The notes below the pieces were generated by a model. The model had not been told where the DNA came from and did not search any database. It saw only the letters and a list, made by a program, of their open reading frames with translations. Of a stretch of DNA of 34,305 nucleotides, positions 9,511 through 17,484 are shown piece by piece. How positions within the stretch are numbered: the first letter of the stretch is position 1; each line of letters opens with the position of its first letter. This DNA comes from Spirochaetia bacterium. Lineage in GTDB: Bacteria; Spirochaetota; Spirochaetia; Sphaerochaetales; Sphaerochaetaceae. Position numbers and translations under genes: made by a program. The stretch covers positions 1-34,305 of the forward strand of contig SABI01000003.1 in the NCBI GenBank assembly GCA_009929055.1, read 5' to 3'.

Positions 9511-10677
9511 ATGAAATATAAGAAAAAAATATATTGTCTCTTGTTGCTTCTCATCTCTTTAACCCCCTCTCTCTTTGCAGAGTCAATTATGTATGAGCCT
9601 TCTGGGGTAGATCTTAGCAATTATTATGTTGATGAAGCAGATTCTAATAATCCTAACTCTTTTAATAACTCAACTCTTTATACTAATCATTATGGATATA
9701 TGGGAAGGCTTTGGTATAAAGGAGAAGAAACTACTCTTACATGGAATGATTTGTCAGATAGGTCGGGTGGCAATCCAAACAATCGCTTCTATTTCACCAA
9801 TTCCGATGATAATTCGAGATGGAGGGAAGTGTTCTTTGTTACAAGGGTAAGAGGAAAAAAACGGGGCAGTAGTACAATTGAAAATATTAACAGTACCAAT
9901 ACTGTCATAGCCAATTCTGGCAATACGATGACCATCCCAGGAGCAGGTAATGATATTTTAACAGAAAATGGCCCTGGATTTAATTATAACGGAAATAGTG
10001 GAACCTATAATGGGAGTAATCAATATAGTTATAAGTATAAATATGAATATGTGATTATAGAAATTACTATTATAAGAACTTCCAATACCTACAGATTCTC
10101 AACAGGTTGGCGTGATAATTATCAATCATTCGTGAGTGTTACAGGAGGTGGGGTAGATATCAACCTCACTTTTATAGGAATAACTTCAAGGTGGTGGTGG
10201 GTGTTTGGTGGTACTCTTCCTGATCAGTATATGTTTTCTGTTGAACGAACTGTAGGAGAAGTAATCCCATTAGAGACTCTTTTAATAAAGAATGATAAAA
10301 ATAATGCCCTTGATGTAGGGATTCTTAGATATCATTCTTACTTTAATGATAATGGAACTGTCTCTTTTTCTTCTTTAAGTACAAGTGTTAATACTAATTT
10401 CTTCTTTAGTAGAACAGTAGGATCTACGACCTACACATTCCCCTATAAAGTAGCATTTGAATCGACCAAACCATCTAGTACGATTAAAGATATTAATCTT
10501 ACTAATAGTTTTTCCTCTACCTCAGATTCAATTCAATACCCAAACGGGGGTGGTTCAGGAACAATACAAGTTCTTGAAGGAATAATAAAAGTCTTCGTAA
10601 CTAATCCAAATGTAATTGATGGAAAACCCCCGGGGGAATATTCTTCTACTATTTATTGTTTGCTTAGTGTGAATTAA
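9511..10677 (+). CDS. Secreted hypothetical protein
   Basis: MKYKKKIYCLLLLLISLTPSLFAES Sec signal peptide; Asn/Ser/Gly/Thr/Tyr-rich body, no recognised domain. ATG at 9511 preferred over the TTG at 9493. Confidence 0.75.
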   Translation: MKYKKKIYCLLLLLISLTPSLFAESIMYEPSGVDLSNYYVDEADSNNPNSFNNSTLYTNHYGYMGRLWYKGEETTLTWNDLSDRSGGNPNNRFYFTNSDDNSRWREVFFVTRVRGKKRGSSTIENINSTNTVIANSGNTMTIPGAGNDILTENGPGFNYNGNSGTYNGSNQYSYKYKYEYVIIEITIIRTSNTYRFSTGWRDNYQSFVSVTGGGVDINLTFIGITSRWWWVFGGTLPDQYMFSVERTVGEVIPLETLLIKNDKNNALDVGILRYHSYFNDNGTVSFSSLSTSVNTNFFFSRTVGSTTYTFPYKVAFESTKPSSTIKDINLTNSFSSTSDSIQYPNGGGSGTIQVLEGIIKVFVTNPNVIDGKPPGEYSSTIYCLLSVN

Positions 10678-10687
10678 TAGGTATCTA

Positions 10688-11374
10688 TTACCGATTAAAG
10701 TGATGGACATGAACCCAACCAACAACGCTTCCAAGAATTGTGAGCTGTGGGTCATCTAACTTGGTCGTGATAGTTGTGTAGCGAGGATTTTCACTCATAA
10801 TAGAGACTTCATTTTTTAACATCATAAATTCTAATCTTCTCACAAAAATACCACTTCCTATTGCTATAGCATAAAGTCCATTAGAGGAACGATGTTCTTT
10901 TGCAAAGATGACAATATCGTGTTCAAAGAGTTGAACACCTATCATTTCATCCCCTTTTACATGTACTCCTATTAAATCAGTTGGGTTAAAACCTTTTGCC
11001 ATATCTTTAAGGATTCTAATAGAACCAATAAAGTTCTTTGAAGAAAGAATCTCACTCTCGTCTTTATATTTAACATGAGTTGAGGTAAGGGGAATTAGGT
11101 AACTAGGGACTTCTTTTTCTAGGAAAAGGGAAAAGTCATGTTCACCAACTTCATCTGTATATGAAGAAAAGCTCTCATTGCTAAATAAAGCAGCCATTGA
11201 AACGCCTAACACTTCAGAGATTTTAAGGGCAATATCTGCTTTGGGAATAGTATTTCTCGTAATCATCATCGATAAATTGCTTGGTGAAATACCTACTTTC
11301 TTAGCAAGCCATTTCTGGTTCAAATCTCCAGTGAGAAATGATTTTACGTTACTCCAAAATGATAATTTATACAT
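10688..11374 (-). CDS. XRE-family repressor with S24/LexA-like C-terminal domain
   Basis: HTH (QKWLAKKVGISPSNLSMMITRNTIPKADIALKISEVLGV) plus VKGDEMIGVQLFEHDIVIFA...GLYAIAIGSGIFVRRLEF...GSVVGWVH. Confidence 0.85.
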   Translation of the reverse strand: MYKLSFWSNVKSFLTGDLNQKWLAKKVGISPSNLSMMITRNTIPKADIALKISEVLGVSMAALFSNESFSSYTDEVGEHDFSLFLEKEVPSYLIPLTSTHVKYKDESEILSSKNFIGSIRILKDMAKGFNPTDLIGVHVKGDEMIGVQLFEHDIVIFAKEHRSSNGLYAIAIGSGIFVRRLEFMMLKNEVSIMSENPRYTTITTKLDDPQLTILGSVVGWVHVHHFNR

Positions 11375-11438
11375 TTCACGAAGATATTACACTAATAAAC
11401 ATAAATATCACAGACGTGTATTATTTTTTCTTTTATCA

Positions 11439-11468
11439 ACAAATTTGTACTTGACTTCACAATTTGTG
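11439..11468. promoter_or_regulatory. Paired palindromic operator candidates flanking a -35 (TTGACT)
   Basis: ACAAATTTGT (11439-11448) and CACAATTTGTG (11458-11468), both perfect, with TTGACT (11451-11456) between them, in the divergent region of the repressor and the RHH-like gene. Confidence 0.5.
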
Positions 11469-11547
11469 TATTATAGCATTCTTAGAAATCACGTTGTTAC
11501 TTTTCTTAATAGAAAATAAGAAGATAATTTTAATGTAAAATAAACAT

Positions 11548-11763
11548 ATGAGGGTACTTATGAAACCGGTTAGACTGTGGGCAACAACAACCCCCGAAGT
11601 ATACAAAGAACTCCTTACCTACTTAGCAACTACTGTAAATATTCGTAGTGGCGCCAAGGTTAAACTTGGAGACTTCATTGAAATGGCCGTTATTGAAAAG
11701 TTAGAGAGAGAGAACAAACGACTGCAAAAAGAACAAGCGAAGAAAGGAACTGTAGTAGAGTAG
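11548..11763 (+). CDS. Small protein, possibly ribbon-helix-helix DNA binding
   Basis: 71 aa; beta-like VRLWATTTPEVYKELLTYLA then KVKLGDFIEMAVIEKLERENKRLQKEQ. An alternative ATG lies at 11560. Confidence 0.5.
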   Translation: MRVLMKPVRLWATTTPEVYKELLTYLATTVNIRSGAKVKLGDFIEMAVIEKLERENKRLQKEQAKKGTVVE

Positions 11764-11773
11764 GAAGTTCATC

Positions 11774-12196
11774 TTACTCACACCCCTTTCTACAAAGAGA
11801 GATAGGTAGAGCAGTATTCACTCTCTTCTGTGGATTAATTGCACACTCTATCATGGTGATAATACAGGGCATACTGATAGAGCACATAACCTGTGTTCCA
11901 CTCTTTTTCATATCAATAACTCCAACTTTTTTTAATTGAGCCAAATGCTTTGAAGTAACTGATTTATTTAATCCCAAGTCTGATGCTATTTCACATACGC
12001 ACTTGGGATTTTCCTCAAGGAGAGAAATTATTTGTAATCGAGAAGGATGCCCTACAACACGAAATAGAGAGGCAATAGAAGTTAAGTTCTGGTATGTGAT
12101 TTCATTCATACTCATACTCTTAAACAAAACGGATGCTCTGTCAAGAAGTGAATACAAACATTTTGGGTCAATACATTTTCTCGTGGGATTCTCCAT
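11774..12196 (-). CDS. ArsR-family metalloregulator
   Basis: FRVVGHPSRLQIISLLEENPKCVCEIASDLGLNKSVTSKHLAQLKKVGVI wHTH with a CVC motif; extra Cys near the C-terminus. ATG at 12196 preferred over the TTG at 12265. Confidence 0.85.
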   Translation of the reverse strand: MENPTRKCIDPKCLYSLLDRASVLFKSMSMNEITYQNLTSIASLFRVVGHPSRLQIISLLEENPKCVCEIASDLGLNKSVTSKHLAQLKKVGVIDMKKSGTQVMCSISMPCIITMIECAINPQKRVNTALPISLCRKGCE

Positions 12197-12550
12197 ATTG
12201 AAAAGTAGTAAAATAAAGCTCAATGCAGAATTCTGTGGGATTTGTACTATAGGTATACTCTTCAAAAAGAAGTATTAAGTATTAAGAATCTAGTAAGAAT
12301 TGCTTTTTGCGACCTTAATGATGTTGTTAGTGCTCTTATTTATTTCTGGAAGGGAATGGACCCTTTTTTCAATCTTATGGCTTGCATATGTATGCTTAAA
12401 TTACCAAATATCTCTACTCTCTCTTTAGAATTATTTTGGATTAATCGTCGTCATTAAACACTCATCTTGTCATCAGGTGATGAAACTTTTATAGGATTAA
12501 ACAGGGTGTAATTTTTTATATATATTTTCAAAAAAAGTATTTACAATTTA

Positions 12551-12621
12551 GCGTCTGAAGGGAATCGAACCCTCGTCACGAGCTTGGGAAGCTCGGGTAA
12601 TAACCATTATACGACAGACGC
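12551..12621 (-). tRNA. tRNA-Gly(CCC)
   Basis: Minus strand GCGTCTGTCGTATAATGGTTATTACCCGAGCTTCCCAAGCTCGTGACGAGGGTTCGATTCCCTTCAGACGC; 7-bp acceptor stem, CGAGC-TTCCCAA-GCTCG anticodon arm, TTCGATT T-loop. Confidence 0.93.
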
Positions 12622-12634
12622 AAAGACAAGTGTG

Positions 12635-12663
12635 ATATTATCTAATTGCTCTTAATCTTTCAA
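12635..12663 (-). promoter_or_regulatory. Promoter of tRNA-Gly: TTGAAA-N17-TAATAT (minus strand)
   Basis: -35 at 12658-12663, -10 at 12635-12640, 14 bp upstream of the tRNA 5' end. Confidence 0.65.
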
Positions 12664-12848
12664 GTCCTTTTTTTATAAGCTCCTTCCTCTTTTTACATCT
12701 AGACTCTTATTATTTCTATGGTATAGTTATCCTCATAATTAATTGTACATCATTTTTATTGTAGGATTAATAAAAACCTTCTATTGCTGATTTATAAGCT
12801 ATAGAAGAAAATATAAGATGAGTTAAACATATTTAGGAGGAAAAAAAT

Positions 12849-13904
12849 ATGAAAAAAATTGTAGCAGTATTACTGATTGCTCTTGTTGGATTCTCTGTTG
12901 CCTTTGCTCAAGGTTCAAGTGAAGCTCCACAAGCACAACCAGCACAAGAAGTAGCAGTTACAGGTGGGTCTGTAGGTGCATATACCACATTAGAAGAACC
13001 TCTTGCAGCAGCTTTGTTTGCAATGTTCGAACAAGAAACTGGTATCAAAGTTAACTTTGTTCGTTTAAGTGGTGGAGAAGCTGTTGCTCGCCTTGAAGCA
13101 GAATCAACAAATCCACAGGTTTCAATTTGGGTTGGAGGAGTCGGACTAGACCACATCACAGCCAAATCAAAAGGATTAACAACCCCTTACGTTTCTCGTT
13201 TTGCATCAAACACACCAAGCCAATATCGCGATAAAGAAAACTTCTGGATTGGTTTGTATGTAGGACCACTCACATTTGTTACAAACCTTGACAGAGCAAA
13301 AGAACTTGGCCTCGCTGTTCCAAAAAGTTGGGCAGATTTAACAAAACCTGAATACAAAGGGTATATTAGAATGGCTAACCCTAACTCATCAGGGACAGCT
13401 TATAACGTTCTCACTACCATGCGTTATGTCCTTGGAAGTGAAGATGCAATGCTCGACTATATGAAAAAGCTCGACAAAAACATCGACCAATACACCAAAA
13501 GTGGTTCAGCTCCTGGTAAAAGTGTAGGTATCGGAGAAATTCCAGTAGCTATTGGATATGCTCACGACCAAGTAAAGATCAAAGATGCTGGTGCCAGCAT
13601 TCAAATTACCGCTCCTACAGAAGGAACTGGATTCGAACTCGCTTCAATGTCTATGGTAAAAGGTGGAAAAGAAGCCGTTAATGCAAAGAAATTGTATGAC
13701 TGGATCCTCTCTTCTCCTAACGCACAAAAAGAATTTACTAAATGGTATGTTGTATTAGTAGCAAAAGGTGCTGAAAAACACCCACAAGCTCTAAGTATCG
13801 ACGAAATCAAAACCGTTGACCAAGACTTTACTTGGGATGGTGATAAAGTTAACAAAACTAGATTGCTTGATGCATGGACAAATGCAATAGGTCAATATCG
13901 ATAA
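12849..13904 (+). CDS. ABC transporter substrate-binding protein, ferric-iron type (FbpA/AfuA-like)
   Basis: Signal peptide MKKIVAVLLIALVGFSVAFAQG; type-II SBP features (GLYVGPLTFVTNLDRAKELGLAVPKSWADLTKPEYKGYIRMANP); SD TTAGGAGG. Ligand not determined. Confidence 0.82.
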   Translation: MKKIVAVLLIALVGFSVAFAQGSSEAPQAQPAQEVAVTGGSVGAYTTLEEPLAAALFAMFEQETGIKVNFVRLSGGEAVARLEAESTNPQVSIWVGGVGLDHITAKSKGLTTPYVSRFASNTPSQYRDKENFWIGLYVGPLTFVTNLDRAKELGLAVPKSWADLTKPEYKGYIRMANPNSSGTAYNVLTTMRYVLGSEDAMLDYMKKLDKNIDQYTKSGSAPGKSVGIGEIPVAIGYAHDQVKIKDAGASIQITAPTEGTGFELASMSMVKGGKEAVNAKKLYDWILSSPNAQKEFTKWYVVLVAKGAEKHPQALSIDEIKTVDQDFTWDGDKVNKTRLLDAWTNAIGQYR

Positions 13905-13925
13905 GAACCAATAAAAAGAGACAAT

Positions 13926-16142
13926 ATGTTTAGAAAAAAACAATTGATTCATTTTATCCTTGCTGCGGTGATTTTTATCACCGCAGATATTTGGATATAC
14001 CACACTCTCACTACATCTTTTGATACCTATGTAGAAAAAAGAGATTTCAATGAAATATCCTTATTTGTACAAACAGCACCAAAAGAAATAGAAGAGATAC
14101 CTAGTTGGCTTGAAGAAGTCTCCTCAATCATACCCGGATCGAAAGCCCTCTACCTTGCATTTGACAACAATAGTGGATTTTTCGTCCCCTATGCGAGTTC
14201 TGATGCTAATGTAGAAAAATTTTATAATGAACAAAAGACTAATAGCGATTTTATTACAGCCCTCGATAGCGCCTATTACTTAGAAACAGTAAAACTCCCA
14301 CAAACCTATTCAATTCAATTAGAAAATGAAATGGTAAAAACCCGTATCTTCGCTTCTCCTATTATTGCAGAAAATGGATATGAAGCTACTGGTGCTCTCT
14401 TTATTGTAGTTCCAGTTAGTAGTGCTTCCTCATATTCTCGCCTCATAGGAACTTTTGCACTACTTGCGGCTATAGGATTCTTACTCATTGCATGGGTGGT
14501 AAGTTTCTCTCGTGATCCTATTACAGGATTCATGGTGTTAGGACTTTTTCTTATGGTGGGAGTATTTGTAGCCTACCCTCTTATTGAAGCGCTACGACTT
14601 TCATTTATGAAAAATGGCAGTTTCTCACTTGATACGTGGGCTCTGGCCCTCTCCCCCTCTTATATCGTAGCCCTATGGGGTTCATTAAGGTTAGGAGTTT
14701 CGACGGCAACGGTTTCAACCTTAATAGGATTTATGATTGCATTCTTAGTTGAAAGAACGAGTTTTAAAAACAAAAGAGTTGTTTCAACCCTTGCAACTAT
14801 GCCAGTTATCTCTCCCCCATTCTCACTCTCCCTCTCTATTATTCTATTATTTGGAAATAATGGATTAATTAGCAAACAACTGTTACACCTTCAGCACACT
14901 TCAATCTATGGGTTAGGTGGACTTACTGTTGTCCAAACAATCAGTATGTTCCCCATAGCTTTCCTCACTATTAGTGGAGTCCTTAGACAAATTGACTCAA
15001 CTGTGGAGGATGCTTCCTTAGACTTAAATGCAACTAGATGGCAAACATTTAAATCAATAACACTACCACTGACTATTCCAGGAATACTTTCAGCATGGAT
15101 GCTTGTCTTTACTAACTCCCTAGCTGACTTTGCAAACCCATTATTGCTAAGTGGTAACCTACGGGTTCTTTCTACTGAAGCCTATATGATGGTTACAGGG
15201 AGAATGAACGACCTTGGTGGTGGTGCAGTCCTCTCTTTCTTATTACTCCTTCCTACAGTAAGTGCCTTTATGGTACAGCGGTTCTGGGTAAGTCGAAAGA
15301 GCTTTGTTACCGTTACAGGCAAACCTTCTACGACCCTTACTGAGCTCACTACTGCCCCTGTTAGAAAGACCTTAACAGTTCTTACATGGGCAATTCTTGG
15401 TTTTATTTTAATGCTCTATTTAACAATTATTGCAGGAGCCTTTGTGAAGAACTGGGGAATTGACTACACCTTTACCCTCTCTAACTGGAAAGCTATTCCA
15501 GATAGTTGGGATTCAATCGTCTCTACCCTTACCTTAGCCTTAATATCTGCTCCTTTAGCAGGAATTATTGCAATGGCTGCAGCAATGCTCATAGTAAGAA
15601 AAAAATTCCCAGGCAAAAGATTCTTGGAAGTATTAATGATGACTCCGTATGCAATTCCTGGAACCTTAATAGGTATTGCGTATGTTATTGCATTTAACAA
15701 GCAACCCCTTATCTTAGTAGGAACAGGGGCAATTATCGTGATTAACTATGTAATAAGAGAACTTCCTGTTGGCCTTGAAAATGGAATAACAGCCCTTCAT
15801 CAAATAGACCCTTCAATAGAAGAGGCCGCTCAAGACTTAGGGGCAGATGTCCCAACAGTATTTAGAACAATTGTCTTACCATTAGTAAGACCAGCTTTCT
15901 TAAGTAGTATGACCTATACCTTTGTAAGATCAATGACAGCAGTAAGTGCAATTATCTTCCTCATCTCTGCCAAGTGGTACCATCTTACTATTAAGATACT
16001 TTCATACTCAGAAAATTTACGATTTGGACTTGCCAGTGTCCTTTGTACGATGCTTATCGGTGTCGTCCTTGGAGTATTCGGCCTTATGAACCTCCTCGTA
16101 AAAGATGACAAACTTACCCAAAAGACGATTTCGAGTCGATAA
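13926..16142 (+). CDS. ABC transporter permease with two fused permease domains (Fe3+ type) and an extra N-terminal extracytoplasmic region
   Basis: 738 aa; two EAA-loop-like segments (VEDASLDLNATRWQTFKSITLPLTIPGI and IEEAAQDLGADVPTVFRTIVLPLVRPAF); N-terminal TM, about 130-aa loop, TM. Confidence 0.88.
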   Translation: MFRKKQLIHFILAAVIFITADIWIYHTLTTSFDTYVEKRDFNEISLFVQTAPKEIEEIPSWLEEVSSIIPGSKALYLAFDNNSGFFVPYASSDANVEKFYNEQKTNSDFITALDSAYYLETVKLPQTYSIQLENEMVKTRIFASPIIAENGYEATGALFIVVPVSSASSYSRLIGTFALLAAIGFLLIAWVVSFSRDPITGFMVLGLFLMVGVFVAYPLIEALRLSFMKNGSFSLDTWALALSPSYIVALWGSLRLGVSTATVSTLIGFMIAFLVERTSFKNKRVVSTLATMPVISPPFSLSLSIILLFGNNGLISKQLLHLQHTSIYGLGGLTVVQTISMFPIAFLTISGVLRQIDSTVEDASLDLNATRWQTFKSITLPLTIPGILSAWMLVFTNSLADFANPLLLSGNLRVLSTEAYMMVTGRMNDLGGGAVLSFLLLLPTVSAFMVQRFWVSRKSFVTVTGKPSTTLTELTTAPVRKTLTVLTWAILGFILMLYLTIIAGAFVKNWGIDYTFTLSNWKAIPDSWDSIVSTLTLALISAPLAGIIAMAAAMLIVRKKFPGKRFLEVLMMTPYAIPGTLIGIAYVIAFNKQPLILVGTGAIIVINYVIRELPVGLENGITALHQIDPSIEEAAQDLGADVPTVFRTIVLPLVRPAFLSSMTYTFVRSMTAVSAIIFLISAKWYHLTIKILSYSENLRFGLASVLCTMLIGVVLGVFGLMNLLVKDDKLTQKTISSR

Positions 16143-16153
16143 AAGGATAGATC

Positions 16154-17254
16154 ATGGAGAAAAAAAGCGTTTCAGTAACCCTCGAGCATGTCACAAAAAG
16201 ATTTAAAGATGTAAAAGGGAAATCAGATGTTATAGCAGTAAAAGAGGCTGAATTTGTGGTGAAGGGTGGTGAATTAGTAACCCTACTTGGCCCATCTGGT
16301 TGTGGAAAAACAACAACTCTTCGAATGGTAGCAGGATTCGAACTCCCTACAGAGGGGAAAATCTTTATTGGCGATAGTGATGTAACATTCCTCCCTCCAA
16401 ATAAAAGAGATACTGCAACAATGTTCCAAAGCTATGGTCTTTTCCCACACATGAGTGTGTATGACAATGTTGCATATGGATTAAAACTAAGAAAAGTTGA
16501 ACCAGTTGAAATTAAAAAAAGGGTTCAAGAATCTCTTGATTTAGTAGGACTTTCTACCTATGGAGACAGAGCTCCAGGAAAACTCTCAGGTGGTCAACAA
16601 CAACGTGTTGCCCTTGCACGGTCTCTTATTGTCACACCATCAGTATTACTCCTTGATGAGCCTCTATCAAACCTTGATGCCTTATTAAGAGAACAGATGA
16701 GAATTGAAATAAGAAAAATTCAAAAATCACTCTCTATTACAGCAATCTATGTTACTCACGATAGAGTAGAAGCTATGAGTTTATCAGACAGGGTCATAGT
16801 GATGAAAAATGGGGTAATTAGACAAATGGGGCCTCCTGATGAAATATATGAAGCCCCTAATTCTCGCTTCGTTGCAGGATTTGTTGGAAAAGCAGCATTC
16901 CTCCCTGTTACCGTAAAAGAGAAAAGAGGTGATATGTGGGTCTGTCTACTCAAAGAGAGAGAAGTTCTTGTAAACCAATCTGCAGTAGAAATGAAAAGTG
17001 GAGAGGAAGCAGTACTCATGGCTCGTCCTGAATCCTTAAGACTTGATGAGAAAGGAAAAGGCTATATTGATGGAGTTGTAAGGATGAACGTCTATTTAGG
17101 AAATAGCCTTGAGTCTTTCATTCAAACTCCTTTTGGAGAAGTCTTAGTACAAATTGATGACCCTCATTCTAAAAAAGTCTTTGCTGAAGGAGAACATGTT
17201 TCAATTTCATTTACTCCTGACAGAGTGCGACTGTTACATGTCGGAGAAGAATAA
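16154..17254 (+). CDS. ABC transporter ATP-binding protein (FbpC/PotA-like) with TOBE-like C-terminus
   Basis: Walker A GPSGCGKTT, signature LSGGQQQRVALARSL, Walker B VLLLDEPLSNLD, then HDRVEA. Confidence 0.92.
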   Translation: MEKKSVSVTLEHVTKRFKDVKGKSDVIAVKEAEFVVKGGELVTLLGPSGCGKTTTLRMVAGFELPTEGKIFIGDSDVTFLPPNKRDTATMFQSYGLFPHMSVYDNVAYGLKLRKVEPVEIKKRVQESLDLVGLSTYGDRAPGKLSGGQQQRVALARSLIVTPSVLLLDEPLSNLDALLREQMRIEIRKIQKSLSITAIYVTHDRVEAMSLSDRVIVMKNGVIRQMGPPDEIYEAPNSRFVAGFVGKAAFLPVTVKEKRGDMWVCLLKEREVLVNQSAVEMKSGEEAVLMARPESLRLDEKGKGYIDGVVRMNVYLGNSLESFIQTPFGEVLVQIDDPHSKKVFAEGEHVSISFTPDRVRLLHVGEE

Positions 17255-17307
17255 CTTGTGATTTAGCTAAAGTAAGCAAATTATATATGAGAATATTTTT
17301 TTAAGTT

Positions 17308-17350
17308 AAGCCAATACTTCTTTACTCATTGTAAGGATACGTATTGGCTT
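17308..17350. repeat. Stem-loop: 10-bp perfect inverted repeat with an inner 6-bp stem
   Basis: AAGCCAATAC (17308-17317) / GTATTGGCTT (17341-17350), with inner CTTTAC-TCATT-GTAAGG. The long T run precedes it rather than following it. Confidence 0.6.
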
Positions 17351-17426
17351 TATACATAAAGTATAGGTGAAATAGTGCCCATTATCATATTAAACAACTT
17401 TTACCTCTCCTTAGGGGCATTCAACA

Positions 17427-17455
17427 TTGACATATGAGTAAACCCCTATTACAAT
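17427..17455 (+). promoter_or_regulatory. Sigma70-type promoter TTGACA-N17-TACAAT
   Basis: -35 at 17427-17432, -10 at 17450-17455, 30 bp upstream of the 17485 ATG; RBS AGGGGG. Confidence 0.75.
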
Positions 17456-17484
17456 TTTAACTATAAAATAAACAGGGGGCTATT

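Noticed and set aside
10627-10636. CCCCCGGGGG perfect palindrome in an AT-rich region
   Set aside because: Lies in frame within the secreted-protein gene (KPPGE codons); most simply explained by codon use, and no partner copy was seen.
12242-12457. Plus-strand 71-aa ORF upstream of tRNA-Gly
   Set aside because: Low-complexity composition, no convincing SD, no recognisable family; treated as intergenic.
12622-12848. Possible Fur box upstream of the ABC importer (TCATAAT-T-AATTGTA)
   Set aside because: Only about 9/14 match to the consensus in a very AT-rich region; not distinguishable from chance.
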